A stretch of 64,000 nucleotides of DNA from Sva-07 sp963710625 (GTDB lineage: Bacteria > Actinomycetota > Acidimicrobiia > Acidimicrobiales > Ilumatobacteraceae): contig CAVQBG010000013.1 in assembly GCA_963710625.1 (NCBI GenBank), positions 268,239-332,238 of the forward strand, given 5' to 3'. How positions within the stretch are numbered: the stretch's first letter is position 1; each line of letters starts with the position of its first letter. The position numbers and the translations under genes were made by a program. The notes beneath the pieces are model-generated. The model saw only the letters and a program-made list of their open reading frames with translations, made no database searches and was not told the origin of the DNA. This document shows positions 28,555-38,600 of this stretch, one piece after another.

Positions 28555-29043
28555 ATGTTCCCACCCGAACTCACCGACCTGTCGCGGCGCATGGGCGCAC
28601 TGCTGCGCGAGCGCGGCGAGACCATTGCGGTCGCCGAAGGGTCAGCCGGCGGCCTGATCTCGGCAACGCTCCTCGCCACGCCGGGCGCGTCGGCGTACTA
28701 CCTCGGCGGCACGGTGATCTACACCGCTGCGGCCGGGCGGGCGTGGATGGCAGGAGAGATCGAGGTGCCGGCCGGAATGCGCGGCGCCACCGAGACCTTT
28801 GCGAGGTATCTGGCGGCATCGGTCCGCCTCAAGGTCGCATCGACCTGGGGCATCGGTGAGGCGGGTGCGGCCGGTCCGGCGAATCCGTACGGCGACCCGG
28901 CGGGCCACAGCTGGCTTGCGATCGACGGGCCGGTCTCGACCACCCGCAACGTGTTGACCGGTCTCGACGACCGGGCCGAGAACATGGTCGCCTTCACGAC
29001 GGCCGCACTCGAGTTGTTCGTCGAGACGCTCGACAGCGCCTGA
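28555..29043 (+). CDS. CinA C-terminal domain / nicotinamide-nucleotide amidase-like
   Basis: 162 residues matching the stand-alone CinA-C (PncC) domain: ETIAVAEGSAGGLISATLLA near residue 22, GASAYYLGGTVIYT, then GIGEAGAAGPANPYGDPAGH. In this family the domain deamidates nicotinamide mononucleotide to nicotinic acid mononucleotide for NAD recycling. Most members have ES-x-T-GG; here the stretch reads EGSAGG, so a residue next to the nucleophile region differs and activity is not assured. Some CinA-C-like proteins of this short type occur fused or linked to oxidoreductases. It starts 4 bp after the SDR stop, implying co-translation. Confidence 0.77.
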   Translation: MFPPELTDLSRRMGALLRERGETIAVAEGSAGGLISATLLATPGASAYYLGGTVIYTAAAGRAWMAGEIEVPAGMRGATETFARYLAASVRLKVASTWGIGEAGAAGPANPYGDPAGHSWLAIDGPVSTTRNVLTGLDDRAENMVAFTTAALELFVETLDSA

Positions 29044-29061
29044 GATCCGGTCGTCCTGCGT

Positions 29062-30132
29062 TCAGCAGATCCGCGGGAGCTGTTCGCCGAGTGGCAGGTC
29101 GACGACACGCGATGCACCGAACGCCGTTCGCGCCACCACGACGCCCGGGTGGTCCTCGACGACCCGCCCGATGATGCACGCCTCCCGTCCGTACTCGTGG
29201 CCGTGCATCGCCGCCATCACCTCGTCGACGACCTGCGGCGGGACGATGGCGACGAGCCTTCCCTCGTTGGCGATGCTGATCGCATCGAGACCGAGGAAGG
29301 AACAGGCGGCTGCCACCTCGGGCGGCACCGGCAGCCGGGCTTCCTCGAACTCGATGCCGAGATGCGCGGCGGCGGCGATCTCGCAGAGCGATGCGGCCAC
29401 TCCCCCACGGGTCGGATCCCGCAGCACGTGCAGATCGGTACTGGCAGCGAGCATCGCTGCGACCAGGCCATTGAGTGGAGCCGAGTCGGTGAGGATCCCC
29501 GTGCCGAACTCGAGCCCCTCACGCTGCGACATCACGGCGATCCCGTGCAGTCCGATCGGGCCGCTGACGAGCACCACATCGCCGTTGCGGGCGCGGCTCG
29601 GCCGGATGTCGACGCCATCGGGGATGATCCCGACACCGGCGGTGTTGACGTAGAGCCCGTCGGCGAGCCCTGCATCGACCACCTTGGTGTCGCCGGAGAC
29701 GACGCGCACGCCGGCTCGCCGCGCCGCGGAACCCATTTCCTCGGCGACGCGTCCGAGGACGTTCATCGGCAGTCCTTCTTCGAGGATGAACCCGGCCGAC
29801 AGAGCGATCGGTTGTGCACCACTCATGGCGATGTCGTTCACGGTGCCGTTGATCGCGAGGTCGCCGATGCAGCCGCCGGGGAAGAACAGCGGTCGCACGA
29901 CGTAGGAGTCGGTGGAGAACGCGAGCCGGTCCGCGGCTCGCACGTCGAGCACTGCGGAGTCGTGCAGCTCCGCCTCGGGTGACGTGCCGAACGCCGGCAG
30001 GAAGATGTTCTCGATCAGCTCCGCCGAGAGCTTGCCGCCGCCACCGTGACCGATCACCACACGCTCCTGACCGCGCAGCGGGAGCGGGCAGGACCACCCC
30101 TCGACGTCGACTGGGTCAGCCACCGCCGACAC
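29062..30132 (-). CDS. hypE: Hydrogenase maturation protein HypE
   Basis: 356 residues. HypE dehydrates the carbamoyl group on its own C-terminal cysteine to a thiocyanate and donates cyanide to the iron of [NiFe]-hydrogenase. The C-terminus ends PRIC, with the essential terminal Cys. ATP-binding parts of the PurM/AIR-synthetase fold are present (GHGGGGKLSAELIENIF, AFSTDSYVVRPLFFPGG, DIAMSGAQPIALSAGFILEEG, RDPTRGGVAASLCEIA). It overlaps the end of hypD by 17 bp and is the last gene of a hypF-C-D-E operon. Downstream lies a convergent CinA-C gene, not a hydrogenase gene. Confidence 0.95.
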   Translation of the reverse strand: MSAVADPVDVEGWSCPLPLRGQERVVIGHGGGGKLSAELIENIFLPAFGTSPEAELHDSAVLDVRAADRLAFSTDSYVVRPLFFPGGCIGDLAINGTVNDIAMSGAQPIALSAGFILEEGLPMNVLGRVAEEMGSAARRAGVRVVSGDTKVVDAGLADGLYVNTAGVGIIPDGVDIRPSRARNGDVVLVSGPIGLHGIAVMSQREGLEFGTGILTDSAPLNGLVAAMLAASTDLHVLRDPTRGGVAASLCEIAAAAHLGIEFEEARLPVPPEVAAACSFLGLDAISIANEGRLVAIVPPQVVDEVMAAMHGHEYGREACIIGRVVEDHPGVVVARTAFGASRVVDLPLGEQLPRIC

Positions 30133-31252
30133 CGCTCGGTGTCACCGGCACCGGATCGGTCGGGGCGTCCAGGCGCCGGTACTGGTAGTACGCCGCGCAC
30201 GCCCCTTCTCCCGACACCATCGTGGCGCCCAACGGCCGACGCGGGGTGCACTCGGTGCCGAACGCCTCGCACTCGTGCGGCTTGATCAACCCCTGGAGGA
30301 CCTCACCACTGCGGCACGGAGACGACTCGGGCGCGTCGATGGTTGCCACGTCGAACCGTGCCTCGGCGTCGAAGTCCGCGTACCGAGGGGACAGTCGCCA
30401 GCCGCTGAGCGGGATCTCGCCGATGCCGCGCCACTGGCGGTCGCAGACCTCGAACACGTCCTCGACCATCTGCTGCGCAGCCACGTTGCCGGCCTCGGTC
30501 ACCACTCGGGCGTAGGCGTTCTCCAGCTCCGCGGTCCCGGCCTCGAGTTGGGCGACCACGCAGCGGATCCCCTCGAGAACATCGAGTGGTTCGAACCCGG
30601 TGACGACGATCGGCACCCGATGCGCTTGGACCAGCGGGCCGTACTGCCGCGTCCCCATGATCGAACACACGTGACCGGCGGCGAGGAACCCGTCGACGCG
30701 GTTGGTCGGCGAGCTGACGATGGCCTCGATCGCCGGCGGCACGAGCACATGGCTGACGAGGACCGAGAAATTGGTGAGCCCTCGTTGCCGAGCCTGGTGG
30801 ACCGCCATCGCATTGGCCGGCGCCGTGGTCTCGAATCCGATCGCGAAGAACACCACCTCGCGGTCGGGGTGGTCCTCGGCGACTTTCACCGCATCGAGGG
30901 GCGAGTACACGACCCTGACGTCACCACCTTCGCTCTTGACCTGGAACAGATCACGGCTGGTCCCCGGCACGCGGAGCATGTCCCCGAACGAGCAGAAGAT
31001 CACGCCGGGTTGCGACGCGATGTCGAGTGCCTTGTCGATCATGCCGACCGGCGTCACGCACACGGGGCAACCGGGTCCGTGGATGAGCTCGATGTCGTCG
31101 GGCAGCAGCTGGTCGATGCCGTTGCGGATGATGCTGTGCGTCTGGCCACCGCAGACCTCCATGATCGCCCACGGCCGTGTGGTGATCCGATCGATCTCGG
31201 CGAACAGATGCCGGGCGACGACCGGGTCGTTGAACTCGTCGAGGTACTTCAC
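30116..31252 (-). CDS. hypD: Hydrogenase maturation protein HypD
   Basis: 378 residues, full length. HypD is the [4Fe-4S] scaffold that, with HypC, carries the Fe(CN)2CO unit. Conserved cysteine motifs are visible: EVCGGQTHSI near residue 33, HGPGCPVCVTP near 60, FAIGFETTAPANA near 140, and the C-terminal cluster KPHECEAFGTECTPRRPLGA near 332-350. It starts in an ATGA overlap with the end of hypC and overlaps hypE at its own 3' end, so the order of translation is coupled throughout. Confidence 0.96.
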   Translation of the reverse strand: MKYLDEFNDPVVARHLFAEIDRITTRPWAIMEVCGGQTHSIIRNGIDQLLPDDIELIHGPGCPVCVTPVGMIDKALDIASQPGVIFCSFGDMLRVPGTSRDLFQVKSEGGDVRVVYSPLDAVKVAEDHPDREVVFFAIGFETTAPANAMAVHQARQRGLTNFSVLVSHVLVPPAIEAIVSSPTNRVDGFLAAGHVCSIMGTRQYGPLVQAHRVPIVVTGFEPLDVLEGIRCVVAQLEAGTAELENAYARVVTEAGNVAAQQMVEDVFEVCDRQWRGIGEIPLSGWRLSPRYADFDAEARFDVATIDAPESSPCRSGEVLQGLIKPHECEAFGTECTPRRPLGATMVSGEGACAAYYQYRRLDAPTDPVPVTPSGVGGG

Positions 31253-31539
31253 ACCTGCTCACCAATTGCGTCCTGGTCGTCGTCGGCGTCGATCGAGGCG
31301 CCGAGTTCCTCGTCGAGGACGCCGAGTTCCCTGAACATCTGCAACGTCTCGAGCGCCGCCACCTCGTCGATCTTCGAGATCGCGAACCCGACGTGCACGA
31401 TCGCGTAGTCGCCCACGTCGATGTCGGGAAGGTACGCGAGGCAGATCTCCTTGCGGATGCCGTCGAAGTCGATGGTCGCCATCCGGGTGCCGCGGTCCTC
31501 GCGAATGTCGATGATCTGGCCGGGAACTGCGAGGCACAT
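31249..31539 (-). CDS. hypC: Hydrogenase maturation chaperone HypC/HybG
   Basis: 96 residues. It begins MCLAVPGQIIDI, the invariant start of HypC; Cys2 binds the iron cofactor and contacts the large-subunit precursor. The core continues with IRKEICLAYLPDIDVGDYAI and HVGFAISKIDEVAA. The C-terminal 25 residues (GVLDEELGASIDADDDQDAI and following) form an acidic extension beyond the usual 75-80 residue length. Its ATG follows directly after the hypF stop (31540), and its stop overlaps the hypD start as ATGA. Confidence 0.94.
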   Translation of the reverse strand: MCLAVPGQIIDIREDRGTRMATIDFDGIRKEICLAYLPDIDVGDYAIVHVGFAISKIDEVAALETLQMFRELGVLDEELGASIDADDDQDAIGEQV

Positions 31540-33843
31540 CTAGGGCTCCGTTCGATGGGCGGCGATGTATGCCTGGCCGAGCGCCAGACCACCGTCGTTG
31601 GGTGGGACGAGATGATGGGTCAGGACGGCGAATCCGGCGTCCTCCAGCCGGTCGACACACGCCACGGTCAACAGGCTGTTCTGGAAGACGCCGCCTGTCA
31701 ACGCGACGGTGTCCAACGCCCGATCCGATCGGATCCGGTGGGCGACGGCGACGACCAGCTCGGCGACGGCGAGGTGGAAGGTCAGGGCGATGTCGGCGAC
31801 CGCGCTTCCGGTACGGAGGTCCTCGACGATGGCCCGGATCACGGGCCTCGGGTCGACGTCGCTACCGTCGGCGGTGAAGTGGAGGCTGAAGTGGTACGGG
31901 TCGAGTTGGGTGCCGGCCGTGGCGGCGATCTCGAGGTCGATGGCGGCCTGCGCCTCGTAGGTGATGTGGTGCCGCAGACCGAGCAACGATGCGACCGCAT
32001 CGAACAGCCGCCCCATGCTCGAGCTGGGCACGCAGGCGACGTCCCTGGTGAGCTGCTGTCGCAGGAGGTTCCGTTCGATCTCGTCGAGAGCCGCAACCGG
32101 GGCGAGTTCGAGATCCCAGTCGACGTCGGCCGACCACAGGTGGGCGAGCGCGACCCGGCACGGGTTGCGGATCGCAGCGTCGCCACCGGGCAACGGCACG
32201 TACGACAGGTGCGCCACCCGTTCGTACCCCTCGGCGTCGGCGATCATCACTTCGCCGCCCCAGATCGCGCCGTCGTCGCCGTACCCCGTGCCGTCGAAGG
32301 CGATGCCGACCACCGGCGCCCGAGGGTCGAGTCCGTGTTCAGCCATCACGGCGGCCACGTGTGCGTGGTGATGCTGCACCTCCAGCACGGGACCCCGTCC
32401 GCTCGTTCGTGCCCACTTCGACGACAGGTAGGCGGGGTGGGCGTCGGCGGCGACGAGGTCGGGGGTGACGGCGTACATCGTCTCGAAGCGCTCGACCATG
32501 GTGTCGAAGGCCTCGAGGGTCTCGAGGTTCTCCATGTCGCCGAGGTGCTGGCTCACCCAGGCGTGGTCGCCCGACGCGACACAGAACGTGTTCTTCAGTT
32601 CGCCGCCGACGGCGAGCACCGACCGCCGACCGCCCGGCATCGCAACGGGAATCGGGGCGTAGCCCCGGGCGCGGCGGATCGGAAGGAGTCGATCGCCGAC
32701 CAGCCGCACGACCGAGTCGTCGCACGGCACGTGGATCGGCCGGTCGTGGGTGAGCACGGCGTCGCTCAGTGTCTTCAGCAGTTCGACGTCGTCGTCGCGA
32801 TACGTGATCGGCGTACCGCGAAGGTTGGCGCTGGTCATCACGAGCGGGGGCATCGACCCGTCGAGCACGAGGTGCTGCACCGGCGTGTACGGCAACATGA
32901 TCCCGATCAGCGGGTTGCCGGGGGCCACCAGCTCCGAGAGTGCCGTCACGCGCCGCGCTCGGAGGAGCACGATCGGTCGGGCCGGCGACCGCAGCAGCGC
33001 GGCCTCGGCGCTGCTGATCTCGGCGAACTCCTCGGCTTGGACGAGATCGCGGACCATGATCGCGAACGGCTTGTCCGGTCGATGCTTGCGGACCCGCAAG
33101 CGGCCGATCGCGTGGTCGCTCGTCGCGTCGCACGCGAGGTGGAATCCGCCGAGCCCCTTGACCGCAACCGTCCGACCTCCCAGCAGCGCCGAGCGGCTCA
33201 GGTCGATCGTCACGGCGCCTTCGACCACGTGGTCGTCGACGTAATTCAGGACAGGCCCGCAGTCGTGGCACGAGATCGGCTGGGCGTGGTAGCGGCGGTC
33301 GGCCGGATCGGTGTACTCGGCTGTGCACGCCGGGCACATCGGGAACGACGCCATCGTGGTGGCGGGTCGGTCGTATGGCAGCGATCGGATGATCGTGAAC
33401 CGTGGGCCGCAGTTCGTACAGGTGATGAACGGGTGCCGGTGGCGGCGATCGCTCGGGCTCCCGAGTTCGGCGAGGCAGTCGTCGCACACGGCGGCGTCCG
33501 GTGCCACGAGCGTGCGCGCGCCGGTCGCCGAGCGACTCTCGACGATCACGAACTCGTCGGTCGCCGACGGCGTGGTGCGCCGGCGCTCCACGTGCTCGAT
33601 GACGGCCAGCGGCGGGGCCTCCGAGAGCAGGCGCGACGCAAAGGCCTCGACCTCGTGACCGGGACCGCAGACCTCGATGAACACCCGGGTCGAGTCGTTG
33701 CCGACATGACCGACCAGACCGTGTTCCCGTGCGAGCCGGTGCACGAAGGGGCGGAACCCGACGCCCTGCACGACGCCCGAGACCGTGATGCGTTCGGCCG
33801 TGCGCTCGTCGACGGGGCTGCTCGTCACGGGTTCGGAGTCCAC
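31540..33843 (-). CDS. hypF: Hydrogenase maturation carbamoyltransferase HypF
   Basis: 767 residues, full length. HypF uses carbamoyl phosphate and ATP to carbamoylate HypE, the source of the cyanide ligands. Domains in order: acylphosphatase (VSGVVQGVGFRPFVHRLA, near residue 21), two zinc fingers (CDDCLAELGS with CTNCGPRF, and CPACTAEYTD with CHDCGP), a YrdC-like nucleotide-binding domain (VKGLGGFHLACDATSDHA), and a Kae1-like carbamoyltransferase domain (VQHHHAHVAAVMAEHG, FDGTGYGDDGAIWGGE and ALTGGVFQNSLL). I chose the GTG at 33843 because the acylphosphatase domain then begins after about 20 residues; earlier in-frame codons add a basic, unconserved stretch. It heads the hypFCDE operon and diverges from a GNAT gene across about 196 bp. 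Confidence 0.95.
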   Translation of the reverse strand: MDSEPVTSSPVDERTAERITVSGVVQGVGFRPFVHRLAREHGLVGHVGNDSTRVFIEVCGPGHEVEAFASRLLSEAPPLAVIEHVERRRTTPSATDEFVIVESRSATGARTLVAPDAAVCDDCLAELGSPSDRRHRHPFITCTNCGPRFTIIRSLPYDRPATTMASFPMCPACTAEYTDPADRRYHAQPISCHDCGPVLNYVDDHVVEGAVTIDLSRSALLGGRTVAVKGLGGFHLACDATSDHAIGRLRVRKHRPDKPFAIMVRDLVQAEEFAEISSAEAALLRSPARPIVLLRARRVTALSELVAPGNPLIGIMLPYTPVQHLVLDGSMPPLVMTSANLRGTPITYRDDDVELLKTLSDAVLTHDRPIHVPCDDSVVRLVGDRLLPIRRARGYAPIPVAMPGGRRSVLAVGGELKNTFCVASGDHAWVSQHLGDMENLETLEAFDTMVERFETMYAVTPDLVAADAHPAYLSSKWARTSGRGPVLEVQHHHAHVAAVMAEHGLDPRAPVVGIAFDGTGYGDDGAIWGGEVMIADAEGYERVAHLSYVPLPGGDAAIRNPCRVALAHLWSADVDWDLELAPVAALDEIERNLLRQQLTRDVACVPSSSMGRLFDAVASLLGLRHHITYEAQAAIDLEIAATAGTQLDPYHFSLHFTADGSDVDPRPVIRAIVEDLRTGSAVADIALTFHLAVAELVVAVAHRIRSDRALDTVALTGGVFQNSLLTVACVDRLEDAGFAVLTHHLVPPNDGGLALGQAYIAAHRTEP

Positions 33844-34039
33844 ACCGTCACCCGGTCGTCGCCGGAGTCGCCGACCGCGAGGGCTCGCCGGTGGAGCGAG
33901 AGCCCGTCGGGGACAGTAGATGGTGTCGACGGCCGCATCATGCAAGCATTGCACGACCCACGGAGCCATCGGTCGCCCAGCGGCGGATGCCGCTGCACGG
34001 TGAAGCCGTCCCCACCGGCGGAGTATCCTCCTCGACCAC

Positions 34040-34663
34040 ATGGATGACCCGTCCCCGAGCAACGGAGAAGTGGTCACACTGCCTGATGGTGGCCGCATCC
34101 TCGTTCGTCACCTCCAACCGTCCGACCGCGCAGAACTCGCACAGCGCTACCTCGAGCTGTCGCCCGAGGCACGGCGCCTCCGGTTCTTCAACGCCCCTGG
34201 CCATCTCTCCGAGCGCCTGCTCGACTACCTCATGGACGTCGACGTCCCGAACCGCTCCGCGCTCGTGGCATTCGCGCTCGACGACGACGGCGCTCCGGGG
34301 GTGGGTATCGCCCGGTACGCACGGAGCCGGGACGAGCCGGACACGGCCGAGGCCGCGGTGACCGTGATGGACAGCCATCAGAACCGTGGGATCGCGACGG
34401 AACTGCTCACCCGGCTGGCCGACGAAGCACGGGGGTACGGCATCAACACGTTCACCGCCAGCGTGATGTGGGAGAACCGCGACCTGCTCGACGGATTGCG
34501 CTCATTCGGCGCCGACGTCCGGCCGAGCGAACCGGGCGTTGCGTCGGTCCGCATTCCGCTTCCGCCGCCCGAAGCAGAACAGCCGGTGTCCGAGCTGCAC
34601 GACGTCCTTCGGTTGTTCGCCGACCGCGTCAACGAGGCCATCGGCCTCAAGTTCGTCCGCTGA
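34040..34663 (+). CDS. GNAT family N-acetyltransferase
   Basis: 207 residues. The acetyl-CoA-binding motif A reads DSHQNRGIATELLTRLADEA near residue 112 (Q/R-x-x-G-x-A). The N-terminal LPDGGRILVRHLQPSDRAEL and RYLELSPEARRLRFFNAPGH match the acetyltransferase module related to the C-terminus of actinobacterial protein lysine acetyltransferases. No cyclic-nucleotide-binding domain is attached. A TATCCT (34024-34029) sits 10 nt before the ATG, so the message could have a leader of only a few bases. The substrate is unknown; it is divergent from hypF. Confidence 0.87.
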   Translation: MDDPSPSNGEVVTLPDGGRILVRHLQPSDRAELAQRYLELSPEARRLRFFNAPGHLSERLLDYLMDVDVPNRSALVAFALDDDGAPGVGIARYARSRDEPDTAEAAVTVMDSHQNRGIATELLTRLADEARGYGINTFTASVMWENRDLLDGLRSFGADVRPSEPGVASVRIPLPPPEAEQPVSELHDVLRLFADRVNEAIGLKFVR

Positions 34664-34783
34664 CACCCGTCTGCGTCGCCGTGGCGTCGCCGGCGGTGAC
34701 CGAGAGGAGGTTCGGCCCGGTCGGGCTGGTGGCGGTCATGTTGATCTGGACAGCGGTCGCACCTGCGGACGACACTCGTCGCG

Positions 34784-35527
34784 GTGAGTGATCTCCCGCG
34801 CGACCCAGCGACCTTCCTCGTCAATCAGTTCGTGCTCGAGGGTCACATCATCGGAGTCGACGCGCTGGTCGCCTCGCCGAGGCTCGCCGTGCTGTCCGGC
34901 CTCTTGAGCACCGCGGAGTGTGAAGCACTGATCGCGGCGGCGCGCACGCTGATGGCTCCATCGTTGGTCATCGACGAACGCAACGTGGACAACACCGTCG
35001 ACGATGCTCGGACGAGTTCGGGCATGCACTTCCCACTCGGCGCATCGAAGGTCGCCGACGAGATCCAGCGTCGGATCATGTCCGTCATCGGGCTTCCGAT
35101 CGATCGAGCGGAGCCGCTCCAGGTGCTTCGATACGGCCCCGGTGAGGAGTACGTCCCCCATTTCGACTTCTTCGACATCGACGAGGCGAGCAGCGCCACG
35201 GGCGATGGACCAGCGACGACCGTGTCCCGCTTCGGGCAGCGCGTCGCGACCATGATCTGCTACCTCTCGGCGGTCGAATCAGGCGGTGCCACGGTGTTCC
35301 CAGAGGTCGGGCTCGAGGTCCGGCCGCTGCCGGGTCGGGCGGTGTACTTCACCTCCCTCGACGCCGACGGTGGTGTCGACCACCGGTCGCTGCACGGTGG
35401 CGCACCGGTACACGCCGGAGAGAAGTGGATCGTGACGCAGTGGTGCCGCGAACGTTCCTACCGCTCAGCCGACGCGGCGTCGTGGGACCCTCCGACGGAT
35501 TCGCCTCGGATCGACCCCGTACGCTGA
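34784..35527 (+). CDS. Prolyl-4-hydroxylase-like 2OG-Fe(II) dioxygenase
   Basis: 247 residues. The double-stranded beta-helix of the prolyl 4-hydroxylase (P4Hc) family is visible: the H-x-D iron ligands in YVPHFDFFDIDEA, MICYLSAVESGGATVFPEVG as the core strand, and the distal His plus 2-oxoglutarate Lys in SLHGGAPVHAGEKWIVTQW. LQVLRYGPGEEYVPHFDF is a family hallmark. There is no signal peptide, so it acts in the cytoplasm, on a protein or small molecule that is not evident. The start is GTG 34784 (VSDLPRDPATFLV); no earlier start in frame is better supported. Confidence 0.88.
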   Translation: MSDLPRDPATFLVNQFVLEGHIIGVDALVASPRLAVLSGLLSTAECEALIAAARTLMAPSLVIDERNVDNTVDDARTSSGMHFPLGASKVADEIQRRIMSVIGLPIDRAEPLQVLRYGPGEEYVPHFDFFDIDEASSATGDGPATTVSRFGQRVATMICYLSAVESGGATVFPEVGLEVRPLPGRAVYFTSLDADGGVDHRSLHGGAPVHAGEKWIVTQWCRERSYRSADAASWDPPTDSPRIDPVR

Positions 35528-35670
35528 CACCGCTGTACAACCGCTTCCATCGCGGCCGGATGTGCGTCAAGATGGAGATGTCGGGCATGTTGATCGAGGG
35601 GGCTCGACGTCGTTGATCACCGAGAAGAGGTCAGCAGAGTCAAGTTGCTCGAGACATTGAGGGGATCGCC

Positions 35671-38600
35671 ATGACCACTCGTCATTTCGTCGCATCCGTG
35701 ATGGCCGCCGGCATGGTGGCGTCAACGGCAATGCCGGCTTCGGTCACCGTCGCCGATCACACCCCTCCTCCGACCTCGGTCGCGATCGCCGGGTCATTGC
35801 AGAGCGAACTCGGCTGCACCGGCGACTGGCAACCCGACTGCGCCACGACCGACCTCGGCCTCGATGCCGGCGACGGTGTTTGGCAGGGCACGTTCAGCGT
35901 GCCGGCCGGCAACTGGGAGTACAAGGCAGCGCTCAACGACAGCTGGGACGAGAACTACGGCGCGAACGCCCAGTTCAACGGCGCCAACATCGCACTCTCC
36001 CTCGCCGGAGCGACCGACGTCCGCTTCTACTACGACCACGTCACCCATTGGGCCACCGACAATGTCAACTCGATCATCGCCACGGCCGCAGGCAGTTTCC
36101 AGTCCGAGCTCGGCTGCCCCGGTGACTGGCAACCCGACTGCCTGCGCTCGTGGCTGCAGGATCCCGACGGCGACGGAACGTACGAGTTCTCAACCAACGC
36201 CATCCCCGCCGGCGACTACGAATTCAAGGTCGCCCTCGACGAGGGATGGAACGAGAGTTACCCCGCTGGCAACGTCGCGTTCACGGCGGCGACCGGCGAC
36301 ACCGTCACCATCACCTTCGACGCCGCAGCGAAGGACGTGACCGTCACCGTCTCCCCGCCGGCTCCCGTCGGGGCGACGAACGTCACGATCGCCGGCAGCC
36401 TGCAGGACGAGCTCGGCTGCCCCGGCGACTGGCAGCCAGAGTGTGCCGCCACCCACCTTGCGTTCGACGCCGACGACGACGTCTGGCAGGGGACCTTCGA
36501 CCTCCCGGTCGGCAGCTTCGAGTACAAGGCGGCGCTCGACGACTCCTGGGACGAGAACTACGGGGCCAACGCCGCGTTCAACGGATCGAACATCGGGCTC
36601 GAGGCGCCTGGCGGTGAGGTCAAGTTCTACTACGACCACACGAGCCACTGGGTCACCGACGATGTCAACTCCACCATCGCCACGGCCGCCGGCAGCTTCC
36701 AGAGTGAACTCGGTTGCCCCGGCGACTGGCAACCCGACTGCCTGCGGTCGTGGCTGCAGGATCCCGACGGTGACGGCGTCTACGAGTTCGCGACCGACCA
36801 GATCCCCGCGGGCGAGTACGAGTTCAAGGTCGCCCTCGACGAGGACTGGGCGGAGAGCCATCCTTCCGACAACATCGCATTCACCGCGGTCGACGGCAAC
36901 ACGGTCACGTTCCGCTACGACTCGGTGACGGATGGGGTCACCGTCGACACCGGCGGCGGCACCGCCGAGCCAGGCGACGAACTCCTGGTCCGGCCGCCGG
37001 TGCGCGTCGACGCGCAGGACAACGTGTTCTACTTCGTGATGCCGGACCGATTCGACAACGGCGACACGACCAACGATGCCGGAGGTGACCTGTCGGGCGA
37101 CCCGCTCGTCAACGGCTTCGACCCGACGAGCAAGGGCTTCTACCACGGCGGCGACCTGGCCGGTTTGCGCGTCAAACTGCCGTACCTCGACGGCCTCGGC
37201 GTCAACGCGATCTGGCTCACGCCACAGTTCACCAACCGGTGGGTGCAAGGCGAGGGCACGCCTGGGGGCACGAGCACCGGCTACCACGGCTACTGGCAGA
37301 TCGACTACTCCTCGATCGACCCGCACTTCGGCACCAACGCCGAGATGCAGCAACTCGTCACCGACGCCCACGCGCTCGGCATCGACATCTACTTCGACAT
37401 CGTCGCCAACCACACCGGCGACGTGATCACCTACACCGAGGGCGACAACCCGCCGTACATCTCCAAGTCCGACTCGCCGTACCTCGACAGCCTCGGCGCG
37501 CCGTTCGACGACAGCGCCTACGCCGGCACCGGCACGTTCCCGAGCGTCGACCCGGCGATCAGCTTCCCGTACACGCCGACCTACAACACGGTCAAGGACG
37601 AGACGATCAAGTCCCCAGCGTTCCTCAACGACCCGGCCAACTACCACAACCGCGGCAACAGCACCTTCACCGGTGAGAACAGCCTGTACGGCGACTTCTT
37701 CGGCCTCGACGACCTGTGGACCGAGAAGCCCGAGGTGCAGGAAGGGCTGATCCAGGTCTTCAAGGACATGGTGACCGACTACGACATCGACGGCTTCCGG
37801 GTCGACACCGTCAAGCACGTCAACGACGAGTTCTGGGAGGCGTTCGGCCCGGAGATCGAGGCGCACGCCGCGGCGCTCGGCAAGCCCGACTTCTTCGTGT
37901 TCGGCGAGGTGTTCAGCTTCGACGTCCCCTACCTGTCGCGGTTCAGCACCGACCTGCCACTCGACGCCGTTCTCGACTTCGGCTTCCAGGGCACCGCCCG
38001 CAACTTCGCAGGTCAGAACGGCTCGACCGACACCGTCGCCGGCTTCTACGCCGCCGACGACTACTACACCGACGCCGACAGCAACGCCTACTCACTGCCG
38101 CTGTTCCTCGGCAACCACGACATCGGCCGGACCGGGCTGTTCATGCAGCAGGACAACCCCGGCTCGAGCGACGCCGAGCTGGTCGCCCGCAGCGAGCTGG
38201 CGCACGCGCTGATGTACTTCGGTCGCGGCATGCCGGTCGTGTACTACGGCGACGAGCAGGGCTTCACCGGCGACGGCGGCGACCAGGATGCACGCCAGGA
38301 CATGATGCCGAGTCTCGTCGGAAGCTACAACGACGACGACCTGATCGGCACGACGGCCACGACCGCTGACGCCAACTTCGACGTCACCCACCCGCTGTAC
38401 GAGACACTCGCCGACTACGCCGCCGTTCTCGATGCCCACCCGGCGCTGACCCGGGGCGCCCAACTCCACCGGTACAGCGAGGGCTCGGCCGGCATCTACG
38501 CGTTCAGCCGCATCGAGCGCACCGAGCGGGTCGAGTACGTCGTGGCGTTGAACAACAGCGAGTCCGCAGACTCGGCGACGTTCGACACCGACTCCCCGGC

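Noticed and set aside
31393..34047. An 884-codon plus-strand frame across hypC and hypF
   Set aside because: His/Asp/Arg-rich shadow of hypF and hypC, which carry all expected motifs on the minus strand.
35773..36960. DNA repeats at the start of the amylase gene as a misassembly
   Set aside because: The four modules differ in sequence throughout and keep frame; they are diverged protein modules, not identical copies.
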